DNA of 32,151 nt from Avimonoglobus sp965151315. Its GTDB lineage: Bacteria; Bacillota; Clostridia; UBA1381. Positions 1 through 7,000 of the stretch are shown here, piece by piece. Positions within the stretch are counted from its first letter, which is position 1, and each line of letters begins with the position of its first letter. A model generated the notes under the pieces. It was not told the DNA's origin, did not search any database, and saw nothing but the letters and a program-made list of their open reading frames with translations. The translations under genes and the position numbers were made by a program. Location: the NCBI GenBank assembly GCA_965151315.1, contig CBCTZG010000032.1, forward strand, positions 1-32,151, written 5' to 3'.

Positions 1-131
1 GCAAAAATTTTTCTTGCTTTTTTTCAAAAAACTCTTGACTTTCTTAGCTGGCCTGTTCTCTCAAATTCCAATCCTGCGCCATTGTCACCGTAGATTTTGC
101 GCGGACACGAACACTTTTTTCGTTTGGAATC

Positions 132-160
132 TTGACTCGAACACCTGTTCCTGATATACT
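132..160 (+). promoter_or_regulatory. Sigma-A-type promoter with embedded LexA-like box
   Basis: A -35 box TTGACT (132-137) and a -10 box TATACT (155-160) are separated by exactly 17 bases. Transcription would start near 167 and run into the structured region at 222-478 and the small gene at 521. The spacer carries a LexA-like palindrome, so repression by LexA is plausible. This is seen by eye only; no transcript data are available. Confidence 0.55.
138..151. promoter_or_regulatory. LexA (SOS) operator candidate
   Basis: The 14-mer CGAACACCTGTTCC contains the perfect dyad GAAC-N4-GTTC, which is the known LexA/DinR box core of Bacillus and Clostridium. It lies between the -35 and -10 boxes of the promoter at 132-160, where a bound repressor would block RNA polymerase. 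Linking a mobile-element promoter to the SOS response is a known strategy, but here it is inferred from a single site. Confidence 0.5.
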
Positions 161-221
161 GAAAACAACCAAATAAAGTAGCTGTGCTGTGGAGCCGCTG
201 ACGAAGCGAAGTCTTCCTAAT

Positions 222-294
222 GCCGCATGAACGCAGAAATCCGCATGGGTTTCTGTGTAGTCGGTATGGGAAGATTTTTTTACCGTCATGCGGC
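222..294 (+). ncRNA. Predicted three-way-junction RNA element
   Basis: An outer 9-bp perfect stem (222-230 with 286-294) encloses two hairpins. The first pairs 231-239 with 250-258, with one G-U pair and a 10-base loop. The second pairs 262-266 with 281-285. The hairpins abut the outer stem directly and are separated from each other only by 259-261. A T-rich stretch follows at 295-306. It lies about 55 bases after the predicted start of the promoter at 132-160. It could be a leader regulatory element, a small RNA or part of a transfer origin. I know of no RNA family that it matches. Confidence 0.4.
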
Positions 295-313
295 TCTTTT
301 CGTTTCCTCCGTC

Positions 314-340
314 CGCCCTCCCCGCCAGCGGGAAGGAGCG
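314..340 (+). promoter_or_regulatory. GC-rich stem-loop in element leader
   Basis: CTCC-CCGC pairs with GCGG-GGAG across a two-base loop, with a three-base bulge. Weaker hairpins follow: gtcaa with ttgac near 365-381, and ggcggc with gccgcc near 386-401. Together with the junction at 222-294 and the stem at 427-478 they make a mostly structured, non-coding stretch of about 260 bases. Confidence 0.3.
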
Positions 341-426
341 TGCCATGTAATCAGAATTAGAACCAGTCAAAGCCTTTTTGACAAAGGGCGGCCTTGCCGC
401 CTTGGTTACTCACCTGCACGGCAGAA

Positions 427-478
427 CGCCGCTGTCAAGGACGCGCAGCGAGGCGAAGCCGGTTCCTTGACTGCGGCG
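427..478 (+). promoter_or_regulatory. Long stem-loop upstream of the TnpW-like gene
   Basis: Bases 427-441 pair with 464-478 over 15 positions with one mismatch, around a GC-rich 22-base loop. The stem ends 28 bases before the ribosome binding site GGAGG (506-510) of the small gene at 521. It could act as an attenuator or leader structure or mark a transfer origin; the sequence does not decide between these. Confidence 0.4.
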
Positions 479-520
479 GGCTGCTGTGCCACACACGGCG
501 AATACGGAGGAAATGCGAAT

Positions 521-712
521 ATGAAAAATCAGAAGAAACAGAACATGGATGTCTTGCCGTCCCGTCCTAAAAGATTGCCGGTCCCCGACCATGCGGATAT
601 GCTCACGGAGGACGGGACCATCTACCATGTCCAGAGCTTTTTTGTAGGGGATCTGGAGATGTGCGACCTGCTGGATGCATTGACGATTGAAGCAATCGAA
701 CGGGTGAAGTGA
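521..712 (+). CDS. TnpW-like small transposon protein
   Basis: This encodes 63 residues. The start at 521 is chosen because GGAGG at 506-510 lies ten bases upstream; the same frame is open back to 227, but that part crosses structured non-coding DNA and is not credible protein. The core 'DGTIYHVQSFFVG' followed by a short acidic helix resembles the small TnpW-type proteins carried by Tn4451-like and related Clostridia elements, whose function is not established. It sits directly upstream of the serine recombinase and ends 104 bases before it, which fits a mobile-element module. No catalytic motif is visible. The family assignment is from memory of the pattern and is moderate at best. Confidence 0.5.
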   Translation: MKNQKKQNMDVLPSRPKRLPVPDHADMLTEDGTIYHVQSFFVGDLEMCDLLDALTIEAIERVK

Positions 713-754
713 ATCCCGGCACTTTGCCCAGTGGAATCATCAGCGCCGCAGTGG

Positions 755-781
755 TATAATACAATCAGGATTTCTGATTGT
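755..781 (+). promoter_or_regulatory. Extended -10 promoter with palindromic operator
   Basis: TGG-TATAAT (752-760) is an extended -10 element; no good -35 is seen. Right after it lies a perfect 8-bp dyad, ACAATCAG (761-768) and CTGATTGT (774-781), with a 5-base centre that covers the expected transcription start near 767. A repressor, or the recombinase itself, bound here would control the recombinase gene at 817. Confidence 0.45.
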
Positions 782-816
782 GATACGCACTGCATTTCGG
801 GAGGTTAAAGAAGAAA

Positions 817-2433
817 ATGCAGGAACAATACAGTGTTGGAATCTATGCCAGACTGAGCCGGGACGATGAACGCGCCGGTGAGTCTGTGTCAATCGAAAAT
901 CAGAAGGAAATGCTCGCCCGGTATGTGCGGGAACAGGGCTGGACGCTCTATGACTACTACTGCGACGATGGGGTCTCAGGGACAACCTTCGACCGTCCGG
1001 GGTTCAACCGACTGGTGCAGGACGCGACCGACCACAAGATCAATTTGGTACTAACCAAAGACCTAAGTAGGCTCGGTCGTGATTACATCGAGGCGGGCAA
1101 ATATACCGACTTCATTTTTCCGTCCCTCGGATGCCGTTTCATTGCCCTGAACGATGGAGTGGACACCATCCGCAAGAACAATGAAATGCTGGTCATTCTG
1201 AAAAATGTCATGAACGACCTCTATGCGCGGGACACCAGCAACAAAATCAAGGCGGTCAAGCTGTCCACCTTCAAGGCGGGGAAATATGTGGGCTGCTATG
1301 CGCCCCTCGGCTACCGGAAAAGCGCGGCGGACAAGCACATCTTGGAGATCGACCCGGTGACCGCTCCGGTGGTGCGGCGTATCTTCGATCTGCGGTTGCA
1401 GGGCAACGGTTTCCGCAAGATCGCTCTGATTCTCAACGCCGAAAAAGTCCCCTCGCCCAGAAGCTTCTACTACATGGCCGAAGGGCGGGAGAATCGCCGG
1501 GGCGAGACGGAGTGCTGGAACGATGTGACGGTGAAAACCATCCTCCGCAACGAGGTGTATCTCGGCCACATGGTACAGAATAAGACGGGCACCGTCTCCT
1601 ACAAGAACCACAAGCAGGTTAGCAAACCGCAAAGCGAGTGGATCAGGGTAGAGAACACCCACGAGCCGCTGATCTCGCAGAATGTATGGGACGCGGTACA
1701 GCGGATGGACAACCATCCGTCCAGAGGGCGCAGCGGCAAGAGCGGCAGCGTTTCGCTGTTCGCCGGACTGCTGCGGTGCATGGACTGCGGGGCCTCCATG
1801 CGGTATATGCGGGACTACCGGAAGAAAACCAGCGGCAAGGAGCCGGAGTACAAGGCGTATGTCTGCAACCGGTACGCTTCGGGCGGCAAAGACGCCTGTT
1901 CTTCCCACTACATCAACCAAAAGGCGCTGGCTCATGTGGTGCTGCTGGACATCCGCAGCAAGTCGATGTGGGCGCAGTTTGGCCGGGCCGAGATTCGGGA
2001 AAAACTTCTGGCACAGAAGGAGTCCGCTGGCCGTGAGAAAGCAAAAACGCTACAAGCGGAACTGAGCGCTATCGACCGGCGGCTGCCGGAGCTTGACCGG
2101 CTGGTACAGTCCGCCTACGAGGACAAGGTGCTGGGCAAAATCCCAGAAAACCTCTGCGTCCAGCTTCTCAATGGCTACGAGGCCGAGCGCAAGGCCAAGC
2201 AGGAGCGCCGCCGGGAGCTGACGGAGCAGCTTGCCGCCAGCCGGGAGAATGAGCAGTCTGTGGACACATGGCTGGACATGGTGCAGGATTATTACAATCT
2301 GGAAGAACTTGACCGGCCTACGCTGGTGCGCCTCATTCAGAAAATTGAGGTCGGCGAAAAGCGCATGGTAGACGGCCACGAGGAACGGGACGTCAATATC
2401 TACTACAATTTCATCGGGCATATCGACCTGTGA
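817..2433 (+). CDS. Large serine recombinase (site-specific integrase/excisionase)
   Basis: This 538-residue protein has the large serine recombinase plan. The N-terminal resolvase catalytic domain has the nucleophile Ser14 in 'YARLSRDDE' and the arginine-rich 'LTKDLSRLGRD'. A 'recombinase' domain with 'YAPLGYRK' follows, then a zinc ribbon with cysteines near 321, 324, 350 and 361 and a C-terminal coiled coil rich in Glu and Lys. The length is normal for Clostridia transposon recombinases of the TnpX/TndX kind, which cut and join DNA through a phosphoserine link to move circular elements. GGGAGG lies 12 bases before the ATG. The stop is only some 30 bases from the apparent element end, so this gene probably forms the right end of a mobile element that extends left of the window. 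It appears intact and functional. Confidence 0.93.
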   Translation: MQEQYSVGIYARLSRDDERAGESVSIENQKEMLARYVREQGWTLYDYYCDDGVSGTTFDRPGFNRLVQDATDHKINLVLTKDLSRLGRDYIEAGKYTDFIFPSLGCRFIALNDGVDTIRKNNEMLVILKNVMNDLYARDTSNKIKAVKLSTFKAGKYVGCYAPLGYRKSAADKHILEIDPVTAPVVRRIFDLRLQGNGFRKIALILNAEKVPSPRSFYYMAEGRENRRGETECWNDVTVKTILRNEVYLGHMVQNKTGTVSYKNHKQVSKPQSEWIRVENTHEPLISQNVWDAVQRMDNHPSRGRSGKSGSVSLFAGLLRCMDCGASMRYMRDYRKKTSGKEPEYKAYVCNRYASGGKDACSSHYINQKALAHVVLLDIRSKSMWAQFGRAEIREKLLAQKESAGREKAKTLQAELSAIDRRLPELDRLVQSAYEDKVLGKIPENLCVQLLNGYEAERKAKQERRRELTEQLAASRENEQSVDTWLDMVQDYYNLEELDRPTLVRLIQKIEVGEKRMVDGHEERDVNIYYNFIGHIDL

Positions 2434-2461
2434 GCTTGTCATGCTTTATGCGAAGTGAACT
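2434..2461. mobile_element. Right junction of the serine-recombinase element
   Basis: Immediately right of the first recombinase gene the sequence changes into the middle of another recombinase gene: 'NEWYARDISRKIRS' is encoded from 2462, and an in-frame TGA lies at 2456-2458. The boundary therefore falls between 2434 and 2461. The exact crossover bases cannot be fixed without the left end, which is outside the window. Confidence 0.5.
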
Positions 2462-3670
2462 AACGAATGGTACGCGCGCGACATCAGCCGGAAGATACGG
2501 TCAGCGTATAAGACGAAAGCGCTAAAAGGCGAATTTACAGGGGTGCGCGCTCCATATGGTTACAAAAAATCGCCGGAGGATAAGCACAAGCTCATTCCCG
2601 ATGAACATGCGCCGATTGTAAGGCGGATGTTTCAAATGGCGCTTGAAGGCAAATCCTGCGGCGCGATTGCCGTTGTATTAAAAAATGAGCAGATACCAAC
2701 GCCCGGCGTCCATATCCGCAGTAAAGATGGCGCTTTAAAGGTAAACACAAAGGTGAAATATCCGTACAGCTGGTTTCAAACAACCGTCAGAGATGTACTT
2801 TCAAACGAGGTATATATCGGCAATATGGTAAGTCAAAAATTCACCTCAAAATCCTTTAAGGACAAAACGCTGGTTCCGCGGCCGGAAAGCGAGCATATAC
2901 GGGTAGAAAACACGCACGAGCCGCTTGTTGACAAGGAAACATTTTATACCGTTCAAAAGCGGATTTGTGTTAAGAAACCAAAACGGCAGCCGAATCCGGA
3001 TAACATTTTCCGGGGGCTACTCTTTTGTGGGGAGTGCGGGAAAAGCATTGTTTACAAGAAAGAACACAACATAAACCAAACGGCAAAATATCAATGCAAC
3101 CTCTACGTTAAACGCAGCAAACCGTATTGCACGGCGCATTCCATCAACGCAAGCGATTTGAAAGCCATTGTCTTGGAGGATATCAACCGCCATATTGCGT
3201 TATCGGGCGAGGATAAGGAACGGTATATCTCGCATTTGATAAGGCAGTCCGACAGCGAATGGAACGGCGAAAAATCCTCGTATCAAAAGGAAATGCAGAA
3301 AATCCGGCAGCGCCTTGACGAGCTGGATGTCATTCTGCAAAACCTGTATGAGGACAAGGTTTTCAAACGTATTTCGGAGGAACGGTATGCTGCAATGTCT
3401 GCAAGCCTTGAAAAAGAGGGGACGCAGCTGAAAGAGCGTTACAATGAAATCCAGACGGGTCTATCAAGGTTTACACAGCAGAGTAAATCTGCGCAGGATT
3501 TTGCCAATTTAATTGAGCAGTATTCACCGATAACCGAGCTTGACGCAGTCCTGCTCAATACCTTGATTGAAAAAATCGTCATTCACGAACAGACAGGCAA
3601 GGACGGCGAAAAGGTAATGCCGATAGAGATTTATTACCGGTTTATCGGTAAAATCGGAAATACGCAGTAA
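2462..3670 (+). pseudogene. Serine recombinase lacking its catalytic domain
   Basis: The frame encodes about 402 residues, starting in the middle of the family pattern at 'NEWYARDISRKIRS'. 'GVRAPYGYKK', a recombinase domain, a zinc ribbon ('CGECG', then Cys pairs in 'YQCNLY' and 'KPYC') and a C-terminal coiled coil follow. The first 120-130 residues, which hold the catalytic serine, are missing, so it cannot cut DNA. A GTG at 2543 could start a 375-residue product but has no clear ribosome binding site. Codon use is more A/T-rich than in the intact recombinase at 817, so the two genes have different histories. The simplest reading is interruption of a resident recombinase gene by the element that ends at 2434-2461; a deletion is the alternative. 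Confidence 0.8.
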
Positions 3671-3714
3671 GGTAAAAGGCGGTTTTCACAGCCGCCCTTC
3701 ACAGAAGTTTTACC
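3671..3714 (+). terminator. Nested hairpin after the recombinase remnant
   Basis: GGTAAAA (3671-3677) pairs with TTTTACC (3708-3714), and ggcgg inside it pairs with ccgcc. It starts directly after the stop codon. There is no long T run after it on the plus strand, so a role as terminator is only likely, and it may instead be an end structure of the older element. Confidence 0.35.
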
Positions 3715-3932
3715 GCCGCCATAAACATATGACTTGAGTAATGTCCAGTGGCTTCAAGCCCTACTTTTAATTTACTTAAATCATCAGAAACGGATTTGAT
3801 CTTTTCATAAAGGTGATTGAAACCTTCCATGCTGTTTGGGAAAGAGAAAGTTTTGCAAAGCGCTTCTCCTTGCGAATGGCAGATAAAACAATCGTGCTTG
3901 TCCTTAGCAACATCAATACCGACTAAAATCAT
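3699..3932 (-). pseudogene. IS110-family transposase, N-terminal remnant
   Basis: Only 77 residues remain. They begin 'MILVGIDVAKDKHDCFIC' and continue to 'VGLEATGHYSSHMF', which is the RuvC-like DEDD N-terminal domain of IS110-family transposases; complete members have roughly 300-450 residues. The start at 3932 is set by a strong AAAGGAG eight bases upstream. The frame also stays open further upstream, but that part is the non-coding left end of the insertion sequence. The C-terminal half with the serine region is missing, and the remnant abuts the end of the broken recombinase. It cannot transpose on its own. Confidence 0.8.
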
Positions 3933-4136
3933 AGAGAAAACTCCTTTGTAAAGATATTTGATACTGTAAGACCCACAGGGGCTCAATGCTCTTGTAACCT
4001 CGTACGAAATAAACCATCGTGCGGTATCTAACTGATTAACAAACTGCAAAGAGTCTGTGGCTGGAGCCTTTCTAAAACCGTCAAGCGGTAGGAGAAAAAG
4101 ACCAATCCACAGCATCTTAAACAGTATGCCATAGTT
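3933..4136 (-). mobile_element. IS110 left non-coding end, possible bridge-RNA region
   Basis: About 200 bases lie upstream of the transposase start without a gene of their own. In IS110-group elements this left end encodes the bridge RNA that guides target and donor choice. Small hairpins are visible on the minus strand, for example AGTTC pairing with GAACT near 4132-4149 and a GCCC/GGGT stem near 3975. The outer boundary is not defined; the segment ends a few tens of bases before cstA. Assignment as a bridge-RNA locus rests on position and family knowledge, not on a matched fold. Confidence 0.4.
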
Positions 4137-4192
4137 CTTGGAGAGGAACTCTAAAAACTACTACATTTATTATACGAGGGGATTAAAAACTT

Positions 4193-5620
4193 ATGATTAC
4201 ATTTTATTGTGCTATTCTCCTTCTCATCGGAGGCTATTTCCTGTGTGGGAAACTGACGGAAAAAGTGTTCCGTCCCGACGGACGGACGACGCCGGCCGTC
4301 GACCACCCGGACGGTGTGGATTATGTGCCGATGAAAACGTGGCGGGTATTTTTGATACAGCTATTAAACATTGCGGGCACAGGCCCGATTTTTGGTGCGC
4401 TGATGGGCGCGGTATTTGGCCCGGTGGTGTTTTTATGGATTGTATTCGGATCGATTCTGGGCGGCGCCGTACACGACTATATGAGCGGTATGATTTCCGT
4501 GCGCATGAACGGCGCTTCCATATCCGAAATTGTTGGGAAATACCTGGGACGAACCGCCAAACAGGTGATGCGGGTATTTTCAGTGGTGTTGTTAATTTTG
4601 GTAGGCGCCGTATTCACCACCAGCCCGGCAGCGTTGATTGCCAGGCTCACTCCGGACTGGATGAATACCAGCTTCTGGGTGGTGGTAATCTTGGTGTATT
4701 ATCTGCTGGCTACCCTGTTGCCCATTGATAAGGTCATTGGCAAGCTGTATCCCGTTTTCGGCGTGGTGCTGGTACTGATGGCAGTAGGGATCATCGGCGG
4801 ACTGATAGCCGGAGGGTATCAACTGCCGGAAATTTCCTTTGTAAACCAGCATCCAGACGGCCAGCCTGTCTGGCCGTTTATGTTCGTCACGGTAGCCTGC
4901 GGCGCAGTATCAGGTTTCCATGCTACTCAGTCGCCCATGATGGCCCGGTGCCTCAAGCGGGAAAAAGACGGACGCAAGGTGTTTTATGGAGCCATGATTG
5001 CTGAAAGCATTATCGCTCTGGTGTGGGCCGCTGCCGGCGTGGCCTTTTATGGTACTACTGGTGGATTGCAGCAGGCATTGGCTGATCTGGGCCAGTCGAG
5101 CGTGGTATACGATATTTCAGTGTCTCTGCTGGGCGTATTCGGAGGTGCTTTGGCAATCATCGGTGTGGTGGTCTGCCCGGTTTCCCCCGGTGATACGGCG
5201 TTCCGCAGCGCGCGGCTGACGATCGCCGACTGGTTTCATATCGACCAGTCCAAGCTGCCGAAACGTTTGGCGATCACTTTGCCATTGCTGGGAGTGGGGG
5301 CGTTGCTGACCCAATTGAATTTCGACGTCATCTGGCGGTATTTTTCCTGGAGCAATCAGACACTGGCCATGATTACCCTGTGGGCGGCGGCGATGTACCT
5401 GGCCCGGAATGCGGAAAAGTGGTGGTATTCGGTGATGTGTGCGGTGCCGGCCGCATTTATGTCCGGGGTTTCTTGTACTTATATCCTCATGGCTGAAGAA
5501 GGGTTCCGGCTCTCTCAGTCCATTGCCTATCCCATTGGCGCGGCATTTGCCTTGGCATGTACATTTCTTTATGCAGTAAAGGCAGGAAGAAAAAAGAACC
5601 GGCAGCTGCGCGGGCAATAA
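4193..5620 (+). CDS. cstA: Carbon starvation protein A family transporter
   Basis: This 475-residue, highly hydrophobic inner-membrane protein has the CstA family hallmarks near the N-terminus: 'VPMKTWRVFLIQLLNIAGTG', 'PIFGALMG' and 'GGAVHDYMSGM'. Many membrane segments follow. CstA and its relative BtsT import peptides or pyruvate; this is the short Firmicutes form rather than the roughly 700-residue enterobacterial form. The ATG at 4193 is preceded by GAGGGGATT. It ends 16 bases before the next gene, so the two are probably co-transcribed. Just upstream lies the left end of a broken IS110 element, which may have replaced the native promoter. No histidine kinase or LytTR regulator of the BtsSR kind is next to it. 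The exact substrate cannot be told from sequence. Confidence 0.9.
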   Translation: MITFYCAILLLIGGYFLCGKLTEKVFRPDGRTTPAVDHPDGVDYVPMKTWRVFLIQLLNIAGTGPIFGALMGAVFGPVVFLWIVFGSILGGAVHDYMSGMISVRMNGASISEIVGKYLGRTAKQVMRVFSVVLLILVGAVFTTSPAALIARLTPDWMNTSFWVVVILVYYLLATLLPIDKVIGKLYPVFGVVLVLMAVGIIGGLIAGGYQLPEISFVNQHPDGQPVWPFMFVTVACGAVSGFHATQSPMMARCLKREKDGRKVFYGAMIAESIIALVWAAAGVAFYGTTGGLQQALADLGQSSVVYDISVSLLGVFGGALAIIGVVVCPVSPGDTAFRSARLTIADWFHIDQSKLPKRLAITLPLLGVGALLTQLNFDVIWRYFSWSNQTLAMITLWAAAMYLARNAEKWWYSVMCAVPAAFMSGVSCTYILMAEEGFRLSQSIAYPIGAAFALACTFLYAVKAGRKKNRQLRGQ

Positions 5621-5636
5621 GAAAGGAGACGGGGTT

Positions 5637-6782
5637 ATGTTTTTAAGAAAAGCGGCTGCTTTACTTACAGCGGCGGTTTTGTCGTGTTCCTTTGTAGGAT
5701 GCGCCGAGACGGACGTAGAATTATCGTCCGACGATAGTTCTCCTGTAGCTGGGAAAAAGGTGGCGTATATTATGCAGATGGCTTCGTCGGATATCTTTGA
5801 TATGTGGGCCGATGCTGCGGAGAAAACCGCTGAGGGACTCGGCATGGAGTTTCAGGCGTTCTTCTGTGACGGTTCGGACGAAAAATGGCAGGATACAGCC
5901 AGACAATGTGCTGCCGACGGCTATGACGGATTACTGCTCAGCCATGGCGGCCAAAGCTATGCGTATACCTTTCTGTGCGAGTTGACAGAACAGTATCCGG
6001 AATTGAAGATTGTGACGTTTGATACCTTATTCGAGGACAGCGATGGGCAGACGCAGAAAATAGAAGGCGTTACACAGTTCTTCCAGCAGGATTCCCAATT
6101 GGCGGAGTTGCTGCTCGACTATATCTGTAATACCTTGTATGCCGATAAAACGGCTGCGGGCGAGCCAATCAATATCCTCAAGGTGTGGGAAGGGCCGCAG
6201 TTTCTATCGGTCTTTGACCGCCGCCAGGAAGGATATGCACACTATGAGGAACAAGGGCTGATTAGGACGGTGGAAACAATCGGCCCTAACGATCACAGTA
6301 ATGCCGCATCCTCCATAGCAAGAGTGATGGTTGATGCGCTGGCTGGTTATGAAGAAGGTGAGATTGACGCCATATGGTGCTGTTATGATTTGTACGCCGA
6401 CGGTGTTTATGACGCTCTCAAAAAAGCAAATCTGGATATTCCCATGGTGAGTGTGGATATTTGCAACGCTGATATCGAAAAAATGGCGGAGGAGGGATCT
6501 CCCTGGAAGGCCTGTGCCACGACGAATTGGAGTTATAACGGAGAATTTGGTATACGGGTGCTTGCATTGGAACTGGCGGGAGAGTATGATCGTATCCTAG
6601 ATCCCATGACGGGTGAAGCAAGCGATTGGCTGGAACTCCCAGCCAATCGCTTGGTGACGCAGGAAATGGTTTCGGCGGGCAATGTGGACGTAACGAACCT
6701 AGAAACGGTGGCTGGAACTTCGTACAGCGACCGTTCATGGATACCGACAACCAGTTGGATGACAAGACTCCTGGGGAGTTAA
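5637..6782 (+). CDS. Sugar-binding lipoprotein (type I periplasmic-binding fold)
   Basis: This has 381 residues. A lipoprotein signal ends at 'SFVGC' with Cys22 as the lipidated residue. The mature part begins with 'GKKVAYIMQMASSDIFDMW', the usual first strand and helix of ribose/galactose-type binding proteins, and continues with 'DGLLLSHGG' and 'AIWCCYDLYADG' as the second-lobe elements. It would hold a small ligand outside the membrane. AAAGGAG lies before the ATG. It follows cstA at 16 bases but no ABC ATPase or permease is near, so it is an orphan: a sensor partner, a trans-acting transporter subunit, or a remnant of a lost operon. Its 3' part contains a perfect 15-bp inverted repeat (6619-6653) that falls inside the frame. 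Confidence 0.8.
   Translation: MFLRKAAALLTAAVLSCSFVGCAETDVELSSDDSSPVAGKKVAYIMQMASSDIFDMWADAAEKTAEGLGMEFQAFFCDGSDEKWQDTARQCAADGYDGLLLSHGGQSYAYTFLCELTEQYPELKIVTFDTLFEDSDGQTQKIEGVTQFFQQDSQLAELLLDYICNTLYADKTAAGEPINILKVWEGPQFLSVFDRRQEGYAHYEEQGLIRTVETIGPNDHSNAASSIARVMVDALAGYEEGEIDAIWCCYDLYADGVYDALKKANLDIPMVSVDICNADIEKMAEEGSPWKACATTNWSYNGEFGIRVLALELAGEYDRILDPMTGEASDWLELPANRLVTQEMVSAGNVDVTNLETVAGTSYSDRSWIPTTSWMTRLLGS
6619..6653. repeat. Perfect 15-bp inverted repeat inside a coding sequence
   Basis: Bases 6619-6633 are the exact reverse complement of 6639-6653, with a 5-base loop (6634-6638). It lies in the 3' part of the binding-protein gene and codes for residues near 328-339 (A-S-D-W-L-E-L-P-A-N-R-L). 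There is no T run after it. Chance formation of a 15-bp perfect stem with so short a loop is unlikely. Confidence 0.85.
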
Positions 6783-6821
6783 GCAAAAGGGCGGCAGTTG
6801 AACGATAGAGGGGATAGAAGA

Positions 6822-6959
6822 ATGCAGCGACAAATATTTGAACTTCCATAGCCAAAGGTCATGGTGTTGCGTGCTGTAGCTGTAACTGATGTACTGACTT
6901 TACGCTATGAAAAACCGGGAGAAAAATTGGATGCTATCTTGCTAATTTTTGGATCATAG
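6822..6959 (+). pseudogene. Short decayed reading frame of unknown origin
   Basis: An ATG at 6822 with GAGGGGAT seven bases upstream opens nine codons, meets TAG at 6849-6851, then stays open in the same frame for 35 codons to TAG at 6957-6959. The second part reads 'PKVMVLRAVAVTDVLTLRYE'. It looks like the start of a gene disrupted by a nonsense change, but I do not recognise a family and it may be chance. The rest of 6783-7000 holds nothing I can assign. Confidence 0.25.
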
Positions 6960-7000
6960 TCAAAAAAGCAGATACAGGAACAAAAAAATAGGATAGCAGC

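Noticed and set aside
44..370. 108-codon leftward frame at the left edge
   Set aside because: It runs across the LexA-type promoter and the three-way-junction stems, has low-complexity composition and shows no family motif.
227..520. In-frame extension upstream of the TnpW-like gene
   Set aside because: The sequence is dominated by stem-loops, and the only good ribosome binding site is at 506-510, which fits the start at 521.
1063..1935. 290-codon leftward frame inside the serine recombinase gene
   Set aside because: It is a GC-driven shadow opposite a clear recombinase gene and has no recognisable motif or ribosome binding site.
5117..5845. 242-codon leftward frame across cstA and the binding-protein gene
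   Set aside because: It spans two well-supported genes on the other strand and shows no domain.
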